In this document: in pieces, positions 1 through 9,084 of the stretch | Layout of the letters: every line of letters starts with the position of its first letter | Position numbering within the stretch: position 1 is the first letter of the stretch | Assembly (NCBI GenBank): GCA_963754445.1 | Contig: CAVWFT010000001.1 | Coordinates: forward strand, 2,294,001-2,358,000 | Direction: 5' to 3' | DNA: 64,000 nt | Source: Bog-473 sp963754445 | Lineage (GTDB): Bacteria; Actinomycetota; Acidimicrobiia; Acidimicrobiales; RAAP-2 | Program-made: the position numbers and the translations under genes | The notes under the pieces: model-generated | Seen by the model: the letters and a program-made list of their open reading frames with translations, nothing else | Told to the model about the DNA's origin: nothing | The model's database searches: none

Positions 1-68
1 GAGATCGAACTTGATCGCCGCTCCCGCTGTTACCTGCATGTGGGCGTCAGCCGAACCTTCAAGCAGAG

Positions 69-690
69 TCAGATTCGTACGATAACGCCGAGGTAGGCGG
101 CAGTGATGCCGCTAGGTGTCGCACCGCCCGTCGTGAAGCGAGGATAACGGAACGGCACATTAGCGTTGTAGACACATTTTCCACATGTAAACGGGCCCGG
201 CGTCAGTGCCGTCGTGCCAATCTCATAGAAATAGAACACGACAGTGGTGTCGCTCCCGATGTCCTTTTGATGGTGAACCCAGTGCTAGCGGTGAAGGCCG
301 AAACGAATGGCGCAACCACAGTCCCTCCCGGGCGTCTCGACGCTGAGACGAGCCTGCATCGCCTTGGTCAGGCCAGTGTACGACACAGCCACGGTGCCAC
401 CAACGAGCGTCGCGACACCCCAAGTGACGCGTCACGGTGCTGGCCGAGTTGATCGTCCCAGCTCGACAGCCGTTTGTGTACACCCACGCCGATGTCCGTT
501 GCATGTCGTAGTCCCGGATCAGGTGAGCGCTGACGTATGCAGGCGTCGCGCTGTCCTCTCCACGCGAAGGGCGACAATCCAGTCTTTGTCCCCGGCACGG
601 TGAGCTGCGGGTTAATGACACCGGTGGTGGTGACGAACATCAGGGCGACCTGGGAGGCATCGGCCGAGACGGCCGCGGGTGCGCGGTCCG
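69..690 (-). pseudogene. Shattered gene remnant, phage-structural-protein-like
   Basis: There is no intact reading frame, but the minus strand carries successive coherent protein-like stretches in different frames. They read roughly ADASQVALMFVTTTGV, then SAHLIRDYDMQRTSAWVYTN, then TLVGGTVAVSYTGLTKAM, then VVFYFYEIGTTALTPG. The last stretch runs on for about 60 residues to a TGA at 69-71. The stretches are rich in beta-formers, T, G and V, as in phage tail or capsid-decoration proteins and other beta-sandwich proteins. At least three frame changes are needed to join them, so the gene is dead or badly mis-sequenced. The phage assignment is an impression of composition, not a recognised family. 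Confidence 0.3.
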
Positions 691-800
691 GCGTTCCGAG
701 TCGGCGTGACCTACACTTTCCGAGAACTTGATCCTCGGGTTCAGGGCTGCGAGAAGACCCGTGGCGGCGTTCGCGACCGGCTTCCGATTGAGGAGGCCTC

Positions 801-1290
801 GTGACCATCCTCCGACCCGTCTGCACCGAGGACAACGACGCCGAGGTCGTGAGCCTCGAGCCCCTCCTCCGCCGGCGCCCTCTTGGACCAGGCCGACAAG
901 CTCCCCGCCCACGCCGTGCGGCTCGACATGGAAGCCGACGATGCGTCCCTGGCGCTGCGGATACGTCCTCGATACCGAAGATCTTGCTCAGCGGGTTGGC
1001 CATGACCGCCGTACGTTCGACAAGCGAAGAATGGGTCGGCAAAGCCGCGGGACGCCGTGAGGCTCCAACCGGCATCTGCCCTGCATGTGACCGAGGACCA
1101 ACTCTCCATTGCTCTTGGGCGCACCAAATCGAGAAACCCCCGGCGGCCGAGGCCCAACTCAGGGAATGCCAGGAGCGTTTGCAGGCCGCAAACCGGAGAT
1201 CGATCGACTCGATCTCAGCATTGAGCCCGCGATCACGAGCTGGATCGAGCGCAAGACTGCCGTTCCGTCTCAAGTGCATCTCGAGCCCTT
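801..1290 (+). pseudogene. Possible shattered coding remnant
   Basis: Plus-strand translation gives short coherent patches in changing frames. One is a stretch beginning at a GTG near 801 and containing TEDNDAEVVSLEPLL. Another reads LLDQADKLPAHAVRLDMEAD, a third is coil-like (AEAQLRECQERLQAAN) and the last reads EIDRLDLSIEPAITSWIERK. No single frame is open long enough to be a gene. It may belong to the same decayed element as the remnant at 69-690, but I do not recognise it. Confidence 0.15.
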
Positions 1291-2264
1291 GTCAGGTGCG
1301 ACCGGAGTCCGCAGTTGTCAAAAGCGGATTGCGCGTCCATCCAAGCCTTTCCCCCTTCCCCATGTCCGAGTCCAGAGTCGGACGGCCTTTCCGGTCCTGA
1401 TCGGTCGGTAACTGCATCGTCAATACTCAAACGAGCGATTGGGATTTTCGACTCTATTGATATATGCCGGGTACTTCGGGAACCCAGGATTCCGTCATAC
1501 GACTACTCCGCGTGACCGGCCCCACGAGCATTGGGACGGGAGCATGCGCTAGGCGTTGCGCCGAACGTATGAAACCGCTTTGACATGTAGCCACCGCCTC
1601 AGCGTGGCGGCGTGATATGAGCCATTCCATGTCTCCCCCGATCTACGTTCGGCCGAAACGGCGGCGCTCTGGCTCCGAATGGTTGCTGCGGTTCTCCCTG
1701 CCGTACTTCTGAGCGCGTGGGGATCGAGGTTGGCGGACTGGTCAGTGGGACGGGGCACCGTGAAAAACGTCATCACCGCCTGCAACGACGACCATTCTCA
1801 CGTCGCCCGGGGCAACGTCAGCTCAGGGAAGCCGCCCAACACTCAAGGCTGGCTGCGGCGCCAGCTCGCTCATGAATGCCCGCGTGTCGGAAGCTGCACA
1901 GCTCAACGAATCGTCGCTGCTCGACAACGTGGCAACGGGTCCGGGGCACCTTGGTACTAGGTGACGGCAATGGAGAGCATCGGCGGGGGCCGCCAGTGCC
2001 GCGGTATGGCCGAGCTGACGCGCGCCTTCGTGAGTCATTCGGTCTTGCGCGAGGAACCAACGGCAACCTCGATCTGCCTCAGCAGTCGATGGGCGACGTC
2101 TCGCTGGCTGCCAGGCGCTCGGGATGTCAACCGCCAGCTGACGTCTGCCCTACAGATCGCCCATCAACCTGGAGCAAAGTCGGAGCGGTAGCCTGTGAGG
2201 CTGTCCCTTTTACCTGGGCGAATACGGCCCCTTGCTGAGATTGCGCTCTGTAGCCGTCCAACCA
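1291..2264. other. Gene-free stretch
   Basis: I see no supportable gene, RNA or repeat here. Open frames are short, lack Shine-Dalgarno sequences and contradict each other between frames. The stretch lies between the shattered remnants and the tRNA half at 2265-2302 and may be the inner part of a decayed element. Confidence 0.4.
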
Positions 2265-2302
2265 ATCGGAGTCCTCTGCTCTAACCACTGAGCTACAGCC
2301 CC
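2265..2302 (-). tRNA. Truncated tRNA gene, 5' half only
   Basis: Read on the minus strand from 2302, the sequence has a 7-nt acceptor arm GGGGCTG, TA, a D stem GCTC, an 8-nt D loop AGTGGTTA, the closing GAGC, A, and the 5' anticodon strand GAGGA followed by CT. From there it stops behaving as a tRNA. The expected 3' anticodon strand TCCTC, the T arm (GGTTCGAATCC-like) and the CAGCCCC acceptor strand are all absent downstream. The 5' half resembles common bacterial tRNA-Met type genes (GAGGACTCAT...), but the anticodon itself is lost. A break in the anticodon loop is where some tyrosine recombinases integrate, so this may be an attachment-site scar. Confidence 0.6.
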
Positions 2303-2429
2303 TCACCTGGAGAACCACCAGGGTAGAGGCACCGGCGAAGGGCCGACGGCCTTGAGGGCGACCCCGGACAAGCCGAAGGCAGCATCATTTAACGAGACGG
2401 CAACCTTCGCGTGGGATGCGCTTGGCAAC

Positions 2430-4217
2430 ATGCCCCGGATGGAACACGAGACCGGGCCCGACCACGTCATCGTGTGCGGACTCCAGGGCGTCGGTCTGCG
2501 CACGGTGGAACAGTTCCACTTGAGCGGCACCCGCGTCGTCGTCATCGACGATGACGCCGATCCGCGGTTCTCACGTGTCCTCCAGGAATGGAACGTGCCC
2601 CACATCCACCGCTCGGCCCACCGGGGTGAAGGCTTCATCGAGGCTGACCTCCAAAATGCCATCGCGGTTGTCTGTGTCGAGATCGATGAGATCCATACAC
2701 TCGAGACGGCGCTCCGGGTCCGTGAGTTACGGCCAGACGTCACACTGGTTGTCCAGCTGGCCAACCCGTCGGTCGCCAATGCGCTCGAACGAGTATCGGG
2801 GCCCGGCAGCGTGCTCGACGTTGCCTCGCTGGCCGGCCCCTCGTTCGTCGAGGCCTGCCTCGGTCGATCCGCCCACTCCATCGAACTGGATGGGGAACAG
2901 TTCGCCGTCGTCCAGCTGAAGGTGCCACAAGAGGACTACGCGCACGACACGTTCCGAGGCCACTTCGGCAATTTGGCCCCGGTGGCGATCATGCCGGCCG
3001 ACGACAGCCCGATGGCGCAGTGCCCCGGCCGCGACCATGCGCTTGCGCCGGGTGACCGGGTGGCCGTTCTCGGCACGGTCGACGAACTGGCCCACTTCGG
3101 GATCAACGCCACGCCACGGGGTGCCGGCACGGCTCATTCGGTCAGCCTGCTGCGCCGGATCCGCCTTCAGATCGGGATCGCGATGGAGGAGGGAAACCGA
3201 GCCCTGGCCATCGTCTCCGCCGCGCTCTTGGCCCTCATCATCGTTGCCGCGGTCGTCTTGCACATGGCCTATCGGCCGGACGGCGGGGAGCCCCACCGGT
3301 TGGGCTTTCTGTCTTCTCTCTACTTCACCGTGGAAACGGTGGCAACGGTCGGCTACGGGGACTACTCCTTCGCCCACCAGTCGGCCTGGCTGATCGTCTG
3401 TGCGATCGTGCTCATCCTCGCCGGCGTCACGTTGGTCTCGACCGCTTTCGCGCTCTTCACGAACATCTTGGTGAGCCGACGCATCGAGCGCTCGCTCGGG
3501 CGCCGTCAGGTGCCGGGGATGACCGACCACGTCATCGTCATCGGTCTCGGCGCCGTCGGGATCAGCGTGGTGCGAGGGTTGGTAGCGGAGGGCGAGCGCG
3601 TCGTGGTTATCGAGCGCGACGACAACAACCGCTATCTGGCCCAAGCCCGTGCGCTCGGCGTTCCCGTCGTCATCGCCGATGCCACGCAGGGACAGACCCA
3701 CCGGATGGTCAACATCGGCGACGCCAAGGCCGTGGCGGTGCTCACCAGCGGTGACCTCACCAACATTGAGACCGGGCTTTCCGTGCGGGAGTCCCTCGGC
3801 AGTCGCTGGGAGGACGTCCCGGTCGTGCTGCGCGTCTTCGATCGTGAGCTCGCCCAGATGATGGAGCGCAGCTTCGGCTTCCGTCACGTCCGCTCCACAT
3901 CCGCTTTGGCTGCTCCCTGGTTCGTCGGCGCAGCACTGGGGCTCGACGTCCTGAGCACGTTCTACGTCGATCAGCAGCCCTTCCTGGTCGGCGCACTCAC
4001 GGTGGCGCCGTATGGCGGGCTCCAGGGCCTCGCCATGCAGGACCTCTCCAGTCGCACCCGGGTCATTGCCCTGAGCCGGGCGTACGGGGGCGGGTTGGAA
4101 CACCCGCCGCGTCGGGGAACCGTCTTCGCGGGTGGCGACCGGGCCTTCCTCCTGGGCCCCTACGAAGAGCTCCTACAGGTGCTCCAACGGGACCAGACAC
4201 CTCTCGAGCCATCCTGA
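2430..4217 (+). CDS. Potassium channel with two flanking RCK/TrkA-N domains
   Basis: The product is a membrane K+ channel gated by cytoplasmic nucleotide- or ion-binding RCK domains. With the ATG at 2430 it has 595 residues. An N-terminal TrkA-N Rossmann domain (dinucleotide motif GLQGVG) and TrkA-C-like region come first. TM1 lies near residues 257-283, a pore loop carries the selectivity filter T-V-G-Y-G-D around residue 308, and TM2 is near 317-347. A second TrkA-N domain starts near residue 363 (GLGAVG, then VVVIERD) and is followed by another TrkA-C-like region. RCK domains both before and after the pore is less common than the usual pore-then-RCK order. An in-frame upstream start near 2352 exists, but the 2430 start sits directly before the Rossmann strand. 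The gene is intact and monocistronic as far as I can see. Confidence 0.88.
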   Translation: MPRMEHETGPDHVIVCGLQGVGLRTVEQFHLSGTRVVVIDDDADPRFSRVLQEWNVPHIHRSAHRGEGFIEADLQNAIAVVCVEIDEIHTLETALRVRELRPDVTLVVQLANPSVANALERVSGPGSVLDVASLAGPSFVEACLGRSAHSIELDGEQFAVVQLKVPQEDYAHDTFRGHFGNLAPVAIMPADDSPMAQCPGRDHALAPGDRVAVLGTVDELAHFGINATPRGAGTAHSVSLLRRIRLQIGIAMEEGNRALAIVSAALLALIIVAAVVLHMAYRPDGGEPHRLGFLSSLYFTVETVATVGYGDYSFAHQSAWLIVCAIVLILAGVTLVSTAFALFTNILVSRRIERSLGRRQVPGMTDHVIVIGLGAVGISVVRGLVAEGERVVVIERDDNNRYLAQARALGVPVVIADATQGQTHRMVNIGDAKAVAVLTSGDLTNIETGLSVRESLGSRWEDVPVVLRVFDRELAQMMERSFGFRHVRSTSALAAPWFVGAALGLDVLSTFYVDQQPFLVGALTVAPYGGLQGLAMQDLSSRTRVIALSRAYGGGLEHPPRRGTVFAGGDRAFLLGPYEELLQVLQRDQTPLEPS

Positions 4218-4226
4218 CCGGCATCA

Positions 4227-6508
4227 TTGTGGCGTGCCGACGCCCTCGCCCCGGTCTGCCTCGGCGTGAGCGAAGCTGCCTCGCCGCCTCGTAGCGAGAA
4301 GTGGATCGCACCGTTGGCGCTGCCATCGGGTACGCCACCGCCCAAAACCCGCTCCCCCTGGGCCCGCCTCGGCCCCTGGTGCGCCGTGGGCATCGCCTGT
4401 CTCTGGGGTCTGGTCGAGCTGCGACCCGAGCTGACCGCGGTCCCCTACCTCGACGATGCGTCCATGCACGAGCAGATGACCCGGTTCGCGGCCAGCCGCA
4501 TCAGCCAGGGCCACCTGCCCCTGACGAGTTGGTTCCCCTACCTCGGCCTGGGTTCACCGCAGTTCTTGCACTACCAGAGCCTCCCCGCCATGACCGCCGG
4601 CGCCATCGGGACCATCGTCAATCCCGACACGGCATTCCGCTGGTCGCTCTACCTCCTCCTGGCCCTCTGGCCCCTGGCAATCTACTGGAGCGGACGGCTC
4701 TTCGGGCTGAGTCGTTGGACCGCGGCCAGTGCCGCCGCCGTCTCGCCGTTCCTCGCCTCGTACGCCGGCATCGGCTACGAGACCAAGGCCTACGTCTGGG
4801 TGGGTTATGGCGTGTGGACCCAGCTCTGGGCGTCGTGGACGTTGCCGCTCGCCTGGGGGTTCACATTCCGGGCCGTGCGGTCGTTGCGCTTCATCTTTCC
4901 GGCTGTCCTGTTCATCATGCTCACCGTCGCCCTCCACTACGAGACCGGGTACCTCGCCTTCGTCCCTCTCGTCGTGTGGCCCTTCCTCGTCCCCTCGAAT
5001 CTCGTGCATCGCCTCTTGCGGGCTGCCGCCATCGGCGCATCAGCACTGGCCACCTCGGCTTGGGTGATCTACCCCCTCCTCGATCAGTCGCACTGGGCCG
5101 CCCGGAACCAGGTCCTGGGCGGGACGCCGCTCGAGAACGGCTACGGCGCCCCGACTGTTTTGCGGTGGCTCGTCACGGGGCAGCTGTACGACGAAGGCCG
5201 CAGCATCTGGGTGATCACGGCCCTCGTCGCCGTCGGCCTCGGCGTCTGCATCGCCCGTTGGCGACGGTCGGTGGCGTCACGGGCACTGGTCACCATGTGG
5301 GTCGTCACGCTCTTCATGACGTTTGGGCGAGCGACCTGGGGTGTCCTCTACAAGGTGGTGCCCGGGAGCAGCGACATCTTCATCCGCCGGTTTCAGATGG
5401 GAGTCCAGCTCTCGGGCATTCTGCTGGCGGGAGTCGGCGTCGTAGCCCTGGGCCGCGCCGTCGTCTACCTCGTGGCCCGGCAGTTGCCCGAAGGGCACCG
5501 GGCGTGGGCCCGAAATCCCACCGGGCGAGGGTTCGTTGCCGTCCTGTGCGTCGCTGCCTTGGTCATCGGGCTGGCCCCGGCCTGGGCGGCCATGGACACC
5601 TATGACGCCCACAATCGGACCAACATCGGCTTGCAGGCGGACGCCGACGCTGCGCAAGGGCCCCAGATCGACCGGATCATCGACTACGTCAAGGCCCATC
5701 CCCGAGGCCGGGTCTACGCCGGAGTCGCCGACCAACTGGGGCATGGACTTCACGGTCGGTGCCGTCCCGGTGTTCAAGTACCTCGAGAGCAAGGACGTGG
5801 ACGAGGTCGGCTACACCCTGCGCACCGCCTCGCTGATGACGGACCCCGAGTACTTCTTCGACGACCAAAACCCGGGCGACTACCCACTGTTCGGCATCGG
5901 CTACATGATCCTGCCTGACGGCATGACGTCTCCGGTCGAGGCGCACAAGGTGGGTTGCTCGGGGAGCTACTGCCTGTGGTCGCTGCCAGATTCGGGCTAC
6001 ATCCACGTCTACGACACGATCGGGATCCTCGAGGCCAATCGAGCCGACGTGGGCACCCAGAGTGAGGAACTCCTGAACTCGTCCCAACTCGAGAGGGAAC
6101 GGGACGACACCGTGGCTTTCAATGGAGCGACGGGCGCTCGTCCCACCGCCCTGGACCCAGCCGGACTCAAGGGCTCCCCCGGCCACGTGGTGGTCCAGTC
6201 CGCGAAGTATGGCCAACGGCGAAGCACGCGCCGTCGTTTCCACCAACCGGAAGGCCACAGTTGTCCTGAGCGCGTCTTACGACCCCGGATGGACGGCGAT
6301 GGTCAACGGACGCCCGGCTCTCACAATCATGGTGGCTCCCGCACTGGTCGGAGTCGTGGTGGGTCCAGGCGTGCACACGGTCAGCTTTACCTACGGAGGC
6401 TTCGGCTCCTACGACGCACTCTTCGTCCTTGCAGTCGTCGTGCTGGTCGCGCTGGCCCTGACGCCCTTGCTCTGGAGTCGACGTCAACGGCGAATGCGTT
6501 CGAAATAA
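4227..6508 (+). pseudogene. Polytopic membrane protein, PTPS-related/YfhO-like, two frameshifts
   Basis: This is a large integral membrane protein of the 6-pyruvoyl-tetrahydropterin-synthase-related / YfhO type, resembling GT-C glycosyltransferases. After an N-terminal TM comes an extracellular loop with Y-L-D-D and W-F-P-Y-L-G-L-G-S motifs, then about ten hydrophobic segments, a soluble C-terminal domain containing SYDPGWTAMVNG, and a last TM before a basic tail. The frame breaks twice. Near 5740 the G run in ctggggcatgg has one extra base (three Gs restore L-G-M-D-F). Near 6205 one extra T in aagtatggcc breaks it again (restored K-M-A-N-G-E). Both are +1 changes and the downstream protein stays coherent, so recent decay or consensus error is likely. 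The start is uncertain (TTG at 4227, ten bases after the channel gene). The substrate is unknown; related proteins act in cell-surface glycan assembly. Confidence 0.7.
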
Positions 6509-6650
6509 CTCACGGAACAAACGTGCGCCCCGAATTCGGCGAGGGCGGACACAAAAGCTCGGTCAACTCCCTACTGCCGTCTGCCACTTTCTATAGAAAG
6601 TGGCCGGCCACCTGGCCTTTTACCGCCTGCTCGGCAGATTCCGACCGGAC

Positions 6651-7517
6651 TCAGTCTCCGTTGAAAGCCAGGTCGATCGAGACCGGCAAAAGATCAGCTT
6701 GAGCGTGTTGCCTCTCATACCCTCCAGGAGGGTTGTACGCCGAGTCGATCGAGAAGGCAACGAAGTCCCGCTGCACCGGATTACGTCGGCTCGCTCCGAC
6801 TGACTCTTCTGTCGACGAACCGGGTCGAACAAAGCGCTCTCTGAGGATGACGTTCAGGATACGGAAGCCGTCCCGGACAGGGTGGAGGTTCGACGTCCCG
6901 TGGATCCTCCGACCTTCGTGACTCGGAACCTCTGCGACCCGCATTCCTAACTTGGCAACCCGGATGTTGATCAGCGTCTCCACTTCGAAGCCAGGGCAGT
7001 CCACGATGAGGTGCTCGAGGCAGGCTCGGCGAAACGCGTTATAGCCATAGCAAAGGTCTGAGTACTTGGTCCCGTAAAGGGTGTTCACAATCAGACTCAA
7101 CGCCCGGTTGCCGATGCTGCGAACAGGAGTCAGATCGTCGGATCCGCCTCCTTCGAGCATCCTCGAACCTTTGACGAAATCCGCGCCGTCGACCACGGCC
7201 TCGACAAAGCGCGGTATCTCCGCCGGATCCGTTGAGCCGTCGGCGTCGATCATGACGATGACGTCGCCAGAGCACGCGGCGAAGCCACAAGCGAGCGCGT
7301 CCCCCTTGCCCTTCCCCTCCTGGAGCACGATGCGGACATCGGGCCGAAGCCTGCGGGCCACCTCGATCGTGTCGTCAACAGAGTGTCCGTCAACGACGAT
7401 GACTTCGGCCAGCCCCTCTGGGAGGCGATCGAAGACATGAGGCAGATTGGATGCCTCGTTCAGCGTCGGAATAACGACACTGACCGAGACGGCATTTTTC
7501 CATTCGGAGTCCGACAC
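6651..7517 (-). CDS. Family 2 glycosyltransferase, copy A (polyprenyl-P-mannose synthase-like)
   Basis: The protein is a GT2 (GT-A fold) transferase of the DPM1/polyisoprenyl-phosphate sugar synthase type. It is predicted to move a sugar from a nucleotide donor to a lipid carrier or envelope acceptor on the cytoplasmic face. It shows VSVVIPTLNEASNLP at the N-terminus, V-D-G-H-S-V-D-D, the metal-binding M-I-D-A-D-G-S, the GKGKGDAL loop and the YGYNAFRR acceptor region. It has 288 residues with no C-terminal membrane anchor. The start is GTG at 7517 with a purine-rich GGGGGAGAC upstream. The matching GTG plus ten-residue lead-in of the second copy at 10385-11179 supports this start. Compared with copy B it has extra C-terminal residues that partly duplicate the S-I-D-x-A motif. 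Confidence 0.85.
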   Translation of the reverse strand: MSDSEWKNAVSVSVVIPTLNEASNLPHVFDRLPEGLAEVIVVDGHSVDDTIEVARRLRPDVRIVLQEGKGKGDALACGFAACSGDVIVMIDADGSTDPAEIPRFVEAVVDGADFVKGSRMLEGGGSDDLTPVRSIGNRALSLIVNTLYGTKYSDLCYGYNAFRRACLEHLIVDCPGFEVETLINIRVAKLGMRVAEVPSHEGRRIHGTSNLHPVRDGFRILNVILRERFVRPGSSTEESVGASRRNPVQRDFVAFSIDSAYNPPGGYERQHAQADLLPVSIDLAFNGD

Positions 7518-7924
7518 GTCTCCCCCTGGTATGCCCCATTCGGGGCTTGGCTATGCGCGGATCTCAAAATGAGTCAGCGCGACAGATATCAACTTATTGC
7601 GGTGAGGGTGCTGTTAATCGTGGCAAACGGTACTCGGAGCAGGGCCCGCGAGCAATAGGTCGAATTTCAGAGATGGGCCTGTTCCGAGCAGCAACCCGCG
7701 CTCCCGGGGAAGGCAGTTCTTGAAGCGCCCAGAACGCCCGCAGGCATTGCCGATGAGCGAACGCACTTCGGGCACGAATCCACGATGTGAGCCATCTCCC
7801 GTGCCTGAATCGCCGACATACGACCGTCCCGGCTCGGCGACCATTCCCCCGTTCGACCGTGTCCACGCCAGTTCCGGTCGGAATGCTGGCTAGGTGGGCG
7901 GCTGGAACAGTCGCTGGTCAATAC
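7518..7924. other. Intergenic region, no gene seen
   Basis: About 400 bases separate glycosyltransferase copy A from the DUF2752 gene, both read leftward. No open frame here has a credible start or protein-like composition. A small perfect hairpin (GCCCC-ATTC-GGGGC, 7533-7546) sits just upstream of copy A; I cannot assign it a role. Confidence 0.4.
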
Positions 7925-8296
7925 TCAGAGGAACACGTGAAAACGATGCAACTCGAATACCCATTCCGCAGCGAGGAGAGCGACCAGGGCCACGACAGGC
8001 ACCCGGAATCGAGCAGGTCCGAGGCCGAGAACGCTGCAAAGAGCGACCACGATGACCAGCAGGCCGAGTGGAGCCGCCGCCACGGCCGTGCGGATGTGTC
8101 CGGCAAGGGCAGCGCGCACGGAGGTCGTCGTGCCACAGAAGGGACAAGGCACGCCCGTGGTTGCCCGCAGGGGGCACGGGAGACCCCACGCCTCAGGTAG
8201 ATGCGCCGCGACAACGCCGCCCACCAAGAGCGCGAGCGCCGGGATTCGAAGCCGGCTGAGATCGAACTCGTAGCGAGCGGCGGTGAGCGCAGCCAC
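7925..8296 (-). CDS. DUF2752 membrane protein
   Basis: This small membrane protein of 123 residues belongs to the DUF2752 family. It has a hydrophobic helix near residues 16-35, the family signature C-P-L-R-A-T-T-G-V-P-C-P-F-C-G-T-T-T, and two more hydrophobic stretches to the C-terminus. The three cysteines could form a metal or disulfide site at the membrane surface; the family has no agreed function. It starts only a few bases after the stop of the RDD gene (8301), so the two are almost certainly co-transcribed and translationally coupled. Confidence 0.8.
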   Translation of the reverse strand: MAALTAARYEFDLSRLRIPALALLVGGVVAAHLPEAWGLPCPLRATTGVPCPFCGTTTSVRAALAGHIRTAVAAAPLGLLVIVVALCSVLGLGPARFRVPVVALVALLAAEWVFELHRFHVFL

Positions 8297-8300
8297 TGGC

Positions 8301-8933
8301 CTACGAGGGGGGCATCACGCTGAACGCCTGCTTGGGCACGGTGATGACGTAGGTACTCACGATCTTGTCGGCCACGGTCTGGCGCTGGTTGTCCCACAGC
8401 GGGAAGAGCCACCCGATGTAACAGATGATGGAGTTGACGATGCAGGCCAGAGCGCGCACGACGCCCATTCCGAAACCGAGAACCTGGCCCGTCTGGTTCG
8501 AAATGCATTTCAGTCCGATCACACGCATCCCGGGTGACTGTCCCGTCTCACCCACTTGCCAGGCAAAGAAGAGAGCAATGCCGATCGCCACGATCCATTC
8601 CAGGAAGAACAAGGGATGGACGATGACGGCGAGGATGAAGAAGACGATGTCGGCCACGATGACCAGAGCGAGGTCGATCAGGAAACCCAGCGCACGCGGT
8701 CCCCAATCGGCCAAGGGGCCGAACTGGCTCATATGGGCACCCGGGGCGGCGCCGACGGGAGGCGGTGGCGCGGATGGCGGGCCATAGCCCGGGGGCGGAG
8801 CCGTGGGTGCGCCGTACGCCGGAGGCGGTGCAGATGTCGAGCCGCTCGAATCGGCCGGCAAGGCAGCTCCGCAACTGCGGCAGAACCCTTCTCCGGGCAC
8901 CCCCTCGGTACCGCACGAAGTGCAGAACGCCAT
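8301..8933 (-). CDS. Zinc-ribbon RDD-family membrane protein
   Basis: The N-terminus carries a zinc ribbon with two C-x2-C knuckles (C4, C7, C18, C21). A proline/alanine/tyrosine-rich linker of about 50 residues follows, then an RDD domain that begins L-A-D-W-G-P-R-A-L-G-F-L-I-D with three or four membrane helices. The family's later charged element is represented by W-D-N-Q-R-Q-T-V-A-D-K. RDD proteins are small multi-spanning membrane proteins, some linked to transport or stress, without a fixed reaction. The ATG at 8933 is preceded by AGGAGG, which fixes the start. The gene is divergent from the zinc-ribbon gene at 9085 across about 150 bases and is followed by DUF2752 in the same transcript. 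Confidence 0.85.
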   Translation of the reverse strand: MAFCTSCGTEGVPGEGFCRSCGAALPADSSGSTSAPPPAYGAPTAPPPGYGPPSAPPPPVGAAPGAHMSQFGPLADWGPRALGFLIDLALVIVADIVFFILAVIVHPLFFLEWIVAIGIALFFAWQVGETGQSPGMRVIGLKCISNQTGQVLGFGMGVVRALACIVNSIICYIGWLFPLWDNQRQTVADKIVSTYVITVPKQAFSVMPPS

Positions 8934-9084
8934 CGCCGCCTCCTCTTTCGTCCTCGCCAGTGCCGAGACGCCCCGGCGCGGCCAATGATAGAGAGGCCGA
9001 ACCGCCATTGGGGTACATTTCCCTCGTTCTGCGCTGGAGAGGGAGGCGGCCCATGAAAAGCGGACAACACCCGACAGCTTTCAG

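Noticed and set aside
2727..4103. A 458-codon minus-strand frame opposite the K+ channel gene
   Set aside because: D/H/R/G-rich shadow; the plus strand carries the selectivity filter and two Rossmann motifs.
4227..6508. Programmed ribosomal frameshifting in the large membrane protein
   Set aside because: There are two +1 sites without slippery heptamers or pauses, at simple single-base insertions, and many unrelated genes show the same defect.
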